Below are positions 26,531-33,861 of a stretch of DNA of 43,905 bases, in pieces. The position numbers were made by a program, and so were the translations under genes. Source of the stretch: Synergistaceae bacterium (GTDB lineage: Bacteria; Synergistota; Synergistia; Synergistales; Aminobacteriaceae); NCBI GenBank assembly GCA_017450125.1, contig JAFSWZ010000013.1:142282-186186 (forward strand). Direction: 5' to 3'. The notes under the pieces were generated by a model. That model had not been told where the DNA came from, made no database searches, and saw only the letters and a list, made by a program, of their open reading frames with translations. Every line of letters begins with the position of its first letter. Position 1 is the first letter of the stretch.

Positions 26531-27559
26531 ATGCCACCAAAGAAGGACGACAAAGCCGCAAAGGGACTTTCAGGCCGCGAGAAGATAGCAGTGCTGATGG
26601 TTTCTCTCGGAGCTGACGTAGCCCCCGAAGTCTACAAGAAACTTGATGACTCGACTATAGAGCTCATCACGCTGGAAATCGCTAACCTTCGCAAGGTTAC
26701 GCCGGACGTAAAGCTCACGGTCCTGAAGGAAGCGCAAGAGATTCTGATGGCGCGTGAGTTCATGGCAAGAGGAGGAGTAGAGTATGCGCGCGATGTATTG
26801 GAGAAGGCACTTGGCCCGGAGAGGGCACAGAATTTGCTCGCAAGGATTACGGCAAGCCTGCAGGTCAAGCCGTTCGACTTCATGAGACACACGGACGCAG
26901 GGCAGATACTCGGCTTCATTCAGAACGAGCATCCGCAGACAATCGCGCTTATTCTGTCGTACCTTGAGCCACAGCAGGCGGCAATGATACTTAGCGGCCT
27001 CAACCCGATACTTCAGGCCGACGTAACGAAACGTATCGCTAACATGGACAGGATTACGCCTGAAGTTCTCAGGGAGGTAGAGAGAGTGCTTGAACGCAAG
27101 CTCAGTACTGTAATGGGACAGGACTTCACCGTTGCGGGCGGAATAGATGCGGTTGTTGCCATCGTGAACAGCACGGACAGGGCAACCGAGCGCAACATCA
27201 TGGAGTACCTCGAGGAGAACGACCCGGAACTTGCCGAAGAGATAAAGAAGCGTCTGTTCGTGTTCGAGGACTCGATGCGGCTTGATGACCGTGCGCTTCA
27301 GAGGGTGCTGCGTGAAGTTGACATGAAGGATCTCAGCCTTGCCCTCAAGGGTGCGACGGAAGACCTCAAGACCAAGTACCTCCGCAACATGTCCAAGCGT
27401 GCGGCGGAAATGCTTCAGGAAGACATGGACTTCATGGGGCCTGTGCGCGTCAAGGACGTTGAAGAGGCACAGCAGAAGGTCGTGAACGTAATCCGCAGTC
27501 TCGAGGAGAAGGGCGAGATAGTGATAGCTTCGGGCGGAGGGGACGATATGATTGTCTAA
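26531..27559 (+). CDS. fliG: Flagellar motor switch protein FliG
   Basis: This 342-residue protein of the C-ring couples stator force to rotation. The N-terminal FliF-binding domain (GREKIAVLMVSLGADVAPEVYKKL), the middle domain with the EHPQ motif (FIQNEHPQTIALILSYLEPQQA), and the C-terminal torque domain (KKRLFVFEDSMRLDDRALQR, VDMKDLSLALKGA) are complete. The charged torque-helix residues are present. Its end overlaps the TTG start of fliH. Confidence 0.97.
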   Translation: MPPKKDDKAAKGLSGREKIAVLMVSLGADVAPEVYKKLDDSTIELITLEIANLRKVTPDVKLTVLKEAQEILMAREFMARGGVEYARDVLEKALGPERAQNLLARITASLQVKPFDFMRHTDAGQILGFIQNEHPQTIALILSYLEPQQAAMILSGLNPILQADVTKRIANMDRITPEVLREVERVLERKLSTVMGQDFTVAGGIDAVVAIVNSTDRATERNIMEYLEENDPELAEEIKKRLFVFEDSMRLDDRALQRVLREVDMKDLSLALKGATEDLKTKYLRNMSKRAAEMLQEDMDFMGPVRVKDVEEAQQKVVNVIRSLEEKGEIVIASGGGDDMIV

Positions 27560-28502
27560 CGGTCTTGCACATCAGAGAGTTTTGCGAACCGTCAGGCTTC
27601 TTCCGCAGGCGGTGAAGATAGGCATTCTCGAGAGCGAGATTCGCCAGGACGGAGAGAAACCCCCCGAGCAGAAAGCCGGCCGCCCCGAGAAGCCAGCTCC
27701 GCACGAGCCTAAGCCTTCCCCGAAGGTTCAGGTAACCGTCTCCGAGAAAACTAGCAGGGAGATCGACGAACTCACCGCGAGCGTCCGGCAGCTCACCGCC
27801 AGCCTGAGCACTGCAGAGGTCAGGAACGTTGAGCTTCAGGACGAGATTGCGCGTGTTCAGGGCGAAATAGCTTCCGTGAAGAAAGACTACGAACAGCGCA
27901 GGAAGACGCTGGAGGGCGAGGCAAAAGCTGCGGCCAAGAAAATCGCTGACGAGGCACGGGAGAAAGCCATCGCCGAAGGCACGAAAAAGGGCTATGAAGA
28001 AGGCATGGCTAAAGCACGTGAGGAAGTCGAGCGCGAGTACCTCGATAAGTTCGCGGCACTTGCGGGGGTAATCGAGAATCTCGGCAAGAAGCTGGAAGAG
28101 GATTTCGCGGAGCTCGTCAGCCTCAACGAACCGAGAATGATTCGCGTGTGGACGGAGATGCTCAGGCGTATGCTGTTCCGTCAGGTCGAGCTTAACCCCG
28201 ACACGATAGACACCGTGTTGTCGGAGCTTCTCTCACGGCTCAGCGACAAGAATCAGATTCTCATCTACGTATCTCCCGACGACATGAAGCACCTTGAGGG
28301 CGAACTTGACGCGAAATTCCGCGAGGCCTTGAGGGGCACGAAACGTCTCGAGCTCAAGGCAGACCCCAACATTGAGCCGGGAAGCTGTATCGTCGAGACG
28401 GGACTCGGAATTTACGACGCGAGGTGGCGTACGCAGATGGGGCAGGTTGAGGCCGTTGTTGATGAGATCTTCCAGCAGGTCAGGAAGGAAGACCATCAAT
28501 GA
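27552..28502 (+). CDS. fliH: Flagellar export apparatus protein FliH
   Basis: About 316 residues; FliH binds and regulates the export ATPase FliI and tethers it to the C-ring. The N-terminal third is Pro/Lys-rich. A long coiled coil follows (about 75-165, EVRNVELQDEIARVQGE). The C-terminal domain (MIRVWTEMLRRMLFRQVELNPDTI, ILIYVSPDDMKHLEG, DPNIEPGSCIVETGLGIYDA) matches FliH/YscL. The start is a TTG overlapping the fliG stop by 8 nt, with GGAGG 11 nt upstream. Longer than E. coli FliH (about 235) because of the N-terminal extension. Confidence 0.93.
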   Translation: MSNGLAHQRVLRTVRLLPQAVKIGILESEIRQDGEKPPEQKAGRPEKPAPHEPKPSPKVQVTVSEKTSREIDELTASVRQLTASLSTAEVRNVELQDEIARVQGEIASVKKDYEQRRKTLEGEAKAAAKKIADEAREKAIAEGTKKGYEEGMAKAREEVEREYLDKFAALAGVIENLGKKLEEDFAELVSLNEPRMIRVWTEMLRRMLFRQVELNPDTIDTVLSELLSRLSDKNQILIYVSPDDMKHLEGELDAKFREALRGTKRLELKADPNIEPGSCIVETGLGIYDARWRTQMGQVEAVVDEIFQQVRKEDHQ

Positions 28503-29857
28503 CAGCCACAGCACCGGCAAGGCAGGCAAGCGAACTGTTCCAGCTTTTCGCGGTAGACCTTCTGCAGAAGCCGCTGATAAAGATTAACGGGCGTATAGTT
28601 CAGGTTGTCGGGCTTGTTGCGGAGTCGCAAGGGCCTGACGTGAGAGTCGGGGACTTGTGCCACATACAGTTTAGGGACGGCTCGCACGAACTTGATGCTG
28701 AGGTTGTGGGCTTCCGTGATGACAGAGTGCTGTTGATGCCGCTCGGTGCTCTGCAGGAAGTCGGGCCGGGCTGTGATGTTGTTTCGACGAACAGGCCGCT
28801 TGAAGTCCCTGTAGGAGATGCGCTTCTCGGCAGGGTTCTCGACGGCTTGGGGAATCCCATCGATGACAAAGGCCCGATAGTTGCGACGGACTTCTACCCG
28901 CTCTATGCTACTCCTCCTCACCCGCTGAGGCGCAAAATGGTTGACACTCCTTTAAGCGTGGGAGTTAGAGTCATTGACGGAATGCTGACGCTCGGCAAGG
29001 GACAGCGTATCGGCATCTTCGCGGGCTCGGGCGTGGGAAAAAGCACATTGATGGGCATGATGGCACGTTACACGACTGCGGACGTGAACGTGATTTCGCT
29101 TGTGGGTGAAAGAGGCCGTGAGGTCAGGGAGTTCATCGAGCGGGATCTTGGCCCGGAAGGCCTGAAGCGTTCTGTGTTGGTGATAGCTACAAGCGACCAG
29201 CCCGCGTTAATCCGCCTTAAGTCCGCAATGACCGCCACAGCAATAGCCGAGTACTTCCGGGATCAGGGGAAAGACGTTCTGCTGATGATGGACACAGTTA
29301 CGCGTGTTGCCCGTGCTCAGCGCGAAATCGGCCTCGCAATCGGCGAACCCCCCGCAACGAGAGGCTACACCCCCTCAGTGTTCGAGATGCTGCCCCGTCT
29401 GCTTGAACGCGCAGGCGCAGGAGAAGTCGGGAGCATCACGGGAATCTACACGGTGCTTGTTGACGGCGACGACATGAACGAACCTGTTGCCGACACGGTG
29501 AGGGGTATTCTCGACGGGCACATTGTGCTGTCGCGAAAAATCGCCGCACGGAACTTCTACCCGGCCGTGAGCGTCCTCGACAGCGTCAGCCGCGTAATGC
29601 CGGCTCTGGTTTCGCGCGAACACCTTGATTCCGCCGGACGTGTCAGGGACTTGCTGGCGACCTACGCAGAGTCCGAAGACCTAATCAACATCGGCGCGTA
29701 CAAGACAGGCAGCAACATGCGTGTTGACTGGGCACTAGCTAACATGGAGGCGGTGAGGGGATTCCTGTCGCAGAGAGTGGAAGACCCCACGAGTTTTGAC
29801 GAAACTGATAAGAGACTGCAGGAACTTGCACCATACCCCAACCAGCAGGGAGGTTAA
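28499..29857 (+). CDS. fliI: Flagellar export ATPase FliI
   Basis: This 452-residue ATPase of the flagellar type III export gate is related to F1-beta. Walker A (GSGVGKST, about 176-183), GERGREVREFIERDLG, the Walker B strand VLLMMDTVTRVARAQRE, and the GEPPATRGYTPSVFEMLPRLLERAG stretch are intact. The N-terminal beta-barrel domain begins after a short tail. The ATG overlaps the fliH stop by 4 nt. Confidence 0.97.
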   Translation: MTATAPARQASELFQLFAVDLLQKPLIKINGRIVQVVGLVAESQGPDVRVGDLCHIQFRDGSHELDAEVVGFRDDRVLLMPLGALQEVGPGCDVVSTNRPLEVPVGDALLGRVLDGLGNPIDDKGPIVATDFYPLYATPPHPLRRKMVDTPLSVGVRVIDGMLTLGKGQRIGIFAGSGVGKSTLMGMMARYTTADVNVISLVGERGREVREFIERDLGPEGLKRSVLVIATSDQPALIRLKSAMTATAIAEYFRDQGKDVLLMMDTVTRVARAQREIGLAIGEPPATRGYTPSVFEMLPRLLERAGAGEVGSITGIYTVLVDGDDMNEPVADTVRGILDGHIVLSRKIAARNFYPAVSVLDSVSRVMPALVSREHLDSAGRVRDLLATYAESEDLINIGAYKTGSNMRVDWALANMEAVRGFLSQRVEDPTSFDETDKRLQELAPYPNQQGG

Positions 29858-29860
29858 ACA

Positions 29861-30310
29861 ATGCAGGAAAGAATAGCTACATTCAACCGAATCCTCAAGA
29901 TTCGCGAGGACAGCCGCAAGAACGAACAGGCAATCCTTGCCGCAGAACGCAGCGAGGAACGTGCCGTGATGACGCACATCACACAGCTTGAGGGCGAGAA
30001 AAGACAGGCAATAATGGACTTCAGCACAGCGGGAACGCAGACAGTGAGCGCAAATGACTTGTGGTTTCAGCGGCAGTTCATCGACGCAATAGACTCGGAC
30101 ATTTCGCGCGGTATGTCATCCCTAGCGGAAGTCAGGACGCGCATTGCCGGAACAGAAGCCCGCCTCGTCGAACGACACAAGGACGTGCGCATAATGGAGA
30201 CGTACATAGAGCACCTCAGGGAAGAGGACTTCCAGGAACAGCTGGGCATAGAACAGAACGAACTTGACGACGTAGCAACGATGCAGTATTCACGCAAAGG
30301 AGATGTTTGA
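29861..30310 (+). CDS. fliJ: Flagellar export chaperone FliJ
   Basis: This 149-residue, almost wholly helical coiled-coil protein fits FliJ, the central stalk of the export ATPase. The start (MQERIATFNRILKIREDSRKNEQAI) and the late LVERHKDVRIMETYIEHLREEDF match the family pattern of a two-helix antiparallel coiled coil. Position directly after fliI with 3 nt spacing supports it. Confidence 0.88.
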   Translation: MQERIATFNRILKIREDSRKNEQAILAAERSEERAVMTHITQLEGEKRQAIMDFSTAGTQTVSANDLWFQRQFIDAIDSDISRGMSSLAEVRTRIAGTEARLVERHKDVRIMETYIEHLREEDFQEQLGIEQNELDDVATMQYSRKGDV

Positions 30311-30313
30311 CGC

Positions 30314-30889
30314 ATGGGACCGAACCTCACCAACATAACGCGGGTACTTAGCCGCATCGAGGAGATCAATCACCGCATAATGCCCGACCTGTATCACACT
30401 CAGGGTTCTGCGCCGGTAAAGAGCAGGTTCGTGGAAGTCATGGACGAGGTCAGCGGGATAGGACGGCGCGCAAGAAGTGCGGGGGCAGTCTCGGGCAAGA
30501 CCAGCTACACGGAACTTCAGGAAGTTATCGACAGGTGCGCGGAAAAGTACAACATTGACAGCGAGCTCATACGCGCGATGATTCAGGTGGAGTCGGGATG
30601 GGACACGCAGGCAGTCTCGAACAAGGGAGCTCAGGGGCTCATGCAGTTAATGCCCCGAACTGCCGCGATGCTCGGAGTAACTGACCCCTTCAACGCAGAA
30701 CAGAACATAGAAGGCGGCGTAAGATACATTTCTGACCTTACCGATAAATATCGCGGGGACATAGAGAAGGCATTAGCGGCCTACAACGCGGGCCCGGCAA
30801 GAGTTGACGCAGGGAACATCCCTGAAGTGTCGAAGCGTTACGTGAAGAATATCATGTCAATTTACCGCAAGCTGAGGGAGATGAGCTAG
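30314..30889 (+). CDS. Lytic transglycosylase (SLT domain) in the flagellar operon
   Basis: A 191-residue protein with a soluble lytic transglycosylase domain in its second half: YNIDSELIRAMIQVESGWD with catalytic Glu93, then SNKGAQGLMQLMPRTAAMLG and ALAAYNAGPARVD. This fold cuts peptidoglycan glycan strands. No signal peptide is seen, so it may leave through the flagellar export gate like other rod-associated muramidases; that is inference. The N-terminal 60 residues are unlike SLT and may serve as an export or docking segment. Confidence 0.88.
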   Translation: MGPNLTNITRVLSRIEEINHRIMPDLYHTQGSAPVKSRFVEVMDEVSGIGRRARSAGAVSGKTSYTELQEVIDRCAEKYNIDSELIRAMIQVESGWDTQAVSNKGAQGLMQLMPRTAAMLGVTDPFNAEQNIEGGVRYISDLTDKYRGDIEKALAAYNAGPARVDAGNIPEVSKRYVKNIMSIYRKLREMS

Positions 30890-30892
30890 TAC

Positions 30893-31594
30893 ATGGCAGA
30901 AGAAAGACCAGCCGCTGCACCTGCCGCAGACGCACCGTCAGAACCAGTAATAGTCCGCCGCAAAAAGAAGAAGAAGGGCATGGGGAAATTAACGTTCTTC
31001 TTCTGGCTTCTGCTTCTCGCGCTCGGGACTGCTACGGGAATGCACCTCAGCGGAATATGGGACGGCCGCCCGCTGTTCTGGACGATCATCCCGAAGGTGC
31101 CCTACTTCGGCCCGCAGCTCGCAGAGTTCTTCAACGTCCCGGAGTTCTACGCGCTTAGTGTTGCTGAACGCAGGGCAGTGGAGCTTGAGCAGTGGCAGAG
31201 GAGGCTTGACGCTCAGGAGCGTTCGATGGAGAGCCGGGACATTGCGCGCATGGAGGTCTACGAGAGCAGGGAACTCGCGCTTGTGGAGTTGTCGCGTGAT
31301 GTGTCGAGGAAGCAGAGGAGGCTTCAGGCTCAGGAGGCGGCGGCGGCCAGCCAGGAGTCCGACGGTCCGACCGAGACGGAGCAGGAGCTCATCAACCAGG
31401 TAGCCAGAACTTACCGCGAAATGTCAGCACGTAATGCCGCCGCAATCATCGAGCAGCTCAGGGATACGATGGCAGTTGAACTCCTCATGAGGCTTCCCAA
31501 CGACGCAAGAGCATCGATAATGGGCAAGCTTAAGCCCGCGAAGGCCGCACGAATCACTGAGCTTATGTCTATGGCCCGCAACAACAACCACTAG
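30893..31594 (+). CDS. MotE-like flagellar membrane protein
   Basis: A 233-residue protein with a basic patch (RRKKKKKGMGK), one transmembrane helix (LTFFFWLLLLALGTATGM), a long coiled coil (about 105-165), and a C-terminal MgtE-N-like helical domain (AAAIIEQLRDTMAVELLMRL, DARASIMGKLKPAKAARITELM). This is the layout of MotE/FlbB-family proteins, periplasmic partners of flagellar stators or of the scaffold around the motor. Exact role here is inferred from layout and operon position. Confidence 0.7.
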   Translation: MAEERPAAAPAADAPSEPVIVRRKKKKKGMGKLTFFFWLLLLALGTATGMHLSGIWDGRPLFWTIIPKVPYFGPQLAEFFNVPEFYALSVAERRAVELEQWQRRLDAQERSMESRDIARMEVYESRELALVELSRDVSRKQRRLQAQEAAAASQESDGPTETEQELINQVARTYREMSARNAAAIIEQLRDTMAVELLMRLPNDARASIMGKLKPAKAARITELMSMARNNNH

Positions 31595-31606
31595 GAGGCG
31601 TTGAAC

Positions 31607-33280
31607 ATGTCAGATATATTCGCGTCATTGCAGATAATACAGCCGCAATTAATGCAGGCAGCAGCACTTCAAGGGCAGCCTGGAGAGACAGTCTCAAAGC
31701 CCGGGCTGTTCGAGAGCATAATCAACGGTATGACGGAGGCGATGATTGCTGAAGAGCCGCAGATTCCTTCTGTGCCGGAAACTCAAGAGCCTGTGATTGC
31801 GTTCACGGGAAACAGCTTCTTTGTGCCGCCGGAAATTGAGCCCGCCGAAGAAGCTCCTGAAGACGGGAATCCTGTTGAAGTCGTGCCGGAAACCGCAGAG
31901 GTTGATGAAGACGCTGTAACTTGGCCGGAAGACGACACACCAGACGACCCCGAACCTCCATCACCGACGGCACCGACAACAACGCAGGCTGTGCACGAGT
32001 TCGCCCGGCAGGTAAAGAGCTTACTTGCGGAGAAAGCAGAGGGCGTTGACGGGGAGGAGATAGCTGACCGTGTGCTTGAAGGCGCGGATATTGACGAGGT
32101 GATCGCCGAGCTCCCCGAAGATGTGCGGGAGAACGTCGCCAGAATCGCCGAAGCAATTATTCAACGCCTGAACAATGAGGAGAGTTCTGACGGGCGGATG
32201 CCAATCCGTGCAGTTCACATCACGAGAGAGCCTGCGGAGGAAGTACAGCCTGTGCCCGCTGATGATTACGGGGACGAGGAGGCGGACGATGAGGACGAGG
32301 AGACAGCGGACTACGTGCCGGAAATTTCGCTGGAAGCTTCGGACTGGGCAGGCTTGGCGGAAATGCTGAACGCTCAGCTGAGGGACATGCGGTCGCGCCC
32401 GGCAGCACCCGTACAGGTCGGCATAACCAGCACAGATGAGGAAGTACGTCCGGCATTACAGATTCCTCTTCGCCAGAGAGAGACACAAGCCGCAAAGACT
32501 GATGCACCTGCCGCGAAAGAGGAGGCTGAAGCTCCCGAGCAGACGGAAACGACGCAGGCTTCACGTGAAGTTCCTGTTACGCGCGCGGAAGAGCAGGAGA
32601 CTTCCGGCCAAGACCAGCAGGGACAGCCCCGGCATCAGGACTCCGGCGAACAGGGTAACGGCTCGAGAGAGGCTTCATCGCGCACACGCACCGACACACG
32701 CAGAACAGAAGCCCCGCGCACCCAGACGACCGAACGCACAGCCTCAGCCACAACGCACAGGACAGACTCGCGCTCTGAGTTCGCCGCGTACTTCGAGGGA
32801 GTGATGACCGCGAGACGGAACGCTTCACCGTCCGTGCCCGCACCGCTGAACCTCAGGGGAACGGCAGACTTCACGCAGGCTTCGACGCTCAGGGACGGCC
32901 TCACTAACGTTGTGAGGTTCATACGCGCTGACGGCGTGCACAAGGCCAGCGTGATCGTTGACCCTCCTGCGCTCGGCAGAATCTCCGTAGAGCTTGCTGA
33001 AGGCACATCGGGCGTTGAGGCGACAATTAAAGTAGCGAGCGAGCAAATCCGACAATTGGTGCAAGACCAATTATCAGAATTACGCATGAATTTATCCCAG
33101 CAGGGAGTCCAGGTTGCGGCGTTCACGGTGGACGTTCAGCAGGACAATTCGGGAAGCCAGCAGAACCCCCAGAGCCAAGAGCGGGGGTATTTGCCTTATT
33201 CGGGCACGGCTGACGACGAAGACGAAACCGAAGAGTTCCGCATAGACCTTGAAGACGGGCTGCTTTACTGGGTAGCATAA
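31607..33280 (+). CDS. fliK: Flagellar hook-length control protein FliK
   Basis: About 557 residues. FliK is exported as the hook grows and switches secretion from hook to filament proteins. The long middle is acidic, then Pro/Gln/Arg/Thr-rich and low in complexity (about 60-390). The C-terminal Flg_hook domain (LRDGLTNVVRFIRADGVHKA, VDPPALGRISVELAEG, IRQLVQDQLSELRMNLSQQG) is clear. ATG 31607 is favoured because AGGAGG lies 8 nt upstream; the TTG six bases earlier is too close to it. A short acidic tail follows the domain. Confidence 0.92.
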   Translation: MSDIFASLQIIQPQLMQAAALQGQPGETVSKPGLFESIINGMTEAMIAEEPQIPSVPETQEPVIAFTGNSFFVPPEIEPAEEAPEDGNPVEVVPETAEVDEDAVTWPEDDTPDDPEPPSPTAPTTTQAVHEFARQVKSLLAEKAEGVDGEEIADRVLEGADIDEVIAELPEDVRENVARIAEAIIQRLNNEESSDGRMPIRAVHITREPAEEVQPVPADDYGDEEADDEDEETADYVPEISLEASDWAGLAEMLNAQLRDMRSRPAAPVQVGITSTDEEVRPALQIPLRQRETQAAKTDAPAAKEEAEAPEQTETTQASREVPVTRAEEQETSGQDQQGQPRHQDSGEQGNGSREASSRTRTDTRRTEAPRTQTTERTASATTHRTDSRSEFAAYFEGVMTARRNASPSVPAPLNLRGTADFTQASTLRDGLTNVVRFIRADGVHKASVIVDPPALGRISVELAEGTSGVEATIKVASEQIRQLVQDQLSELRMNLSQQGVQVAAFTVDVQQDNSGSQQNPQSQERGYLPYSGTADDEDETEEFRIDLEDGLLYWVA

Positions 33281-33296
33281 CGAAGGAGGGGAAAAC

Positions 33297-33758
33297 ATGC
33301 CGGTAACAGACGTAACCAACTACACCAATCCCGCAGACATAGCACAGCTCCAGACCACAACCAGCACGCAGAGTGCCTCAGCCGTAACGAACGCCACTAA
33401 TGACACGCTCGGCAAAGATGCATTCCTGAAGCTGTTGATCGCAGAGCTGTCGAACCAAGACCCGCTCAACCCTATGGAGGACAGAGAGTTTATCTCGCAG
33501 ATGGCGACATTCTCGAGTCTCGAGCAGATGCAGAACATGAACAAGACGCTCGAGGGAATGGCAGACTCTACGAGGTTCAGCGCAGTGCAGTACATCGGGA
33601 AGGCAGTAGCTTTCACGAAGGGCGAGGGCACGGAAGCACAGCAGGTTGCTGCAATCGTGAATCACGTGTGGTTCGACCCGAACGGACAGATTGTGCTCGA
33701 CACAACGGAAGGCGAAGTGAACCTTGAGGATGTTCAAGGAGTAAGCGAAATAGGGTAG
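33297..33758 (+). CDS. flgD: Flagellar hook-capping protein FlgD
   Basis: This 153-residue scaffold caps the growing hook and places FlgE subunits. The conserved N-terminal block LGKDAFLKLLIAELSNQDPLNPMEDREFISQMATFSSLEQMQNMN is present, followed by a short C-terminal part (YIGKAVAF, VNHVWFDPNGQIVLD). It is shorter than E. coli FlgD (about 230), as in many non-enteric bacteria where the C-terminal Ig/tudor portions are reduced. GAAGGAGGGG precedes the ATG. Confidence 0.94.
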   Translation: MPVTDVTNYTNPADIAQLQTTTSTQSASAVTNATNDTLGKDAFLKLLIAELSNQDPLNPMEDREFISQMATFSSLEQMQNMNKTLEGMADSTRFSAVQYIGKAVAFTKGEGTEAQQVAAIVNHVWFDPNGQIVLDTTEGEVNLEDVQGVSEIG

Positions 33759-33811
33759 AATAATTTTTGCTCTCACGGATGAGGCATTTAGGCGAGAACA
33801 GGAGAACGCCC

Positions 33812-33819
33812 GCCGATAA
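33812..33819 (+). promoter_or_regulatory. Sigma-28-like -10 element upstream of flgE
   Basis: GCCGATAA is the exact -10 consensus of flagellar sigma-28 promoters and sits 43 nt before the flgE ATG, in the only sizeable gap (103 nt) of the flagellar cluster. A matching TAAA -35 at the normal distance is not seen, so this is a candidate only. Confidence 0.4.
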
Positions 33820-33861
33820 TTAAGTTTAGGACGATAAAATCACAGCGAAAGGACAGATAAC

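Noticed and set aside
31780-32780. Low-complexity acidic and Gln/Arg/Thr-rich stretch as a separate adhesin or pseudogene
   Set aside because: The frame is continuous with the FliK C-terminal domain, and variable, low-complexity middles are normal for FliK.
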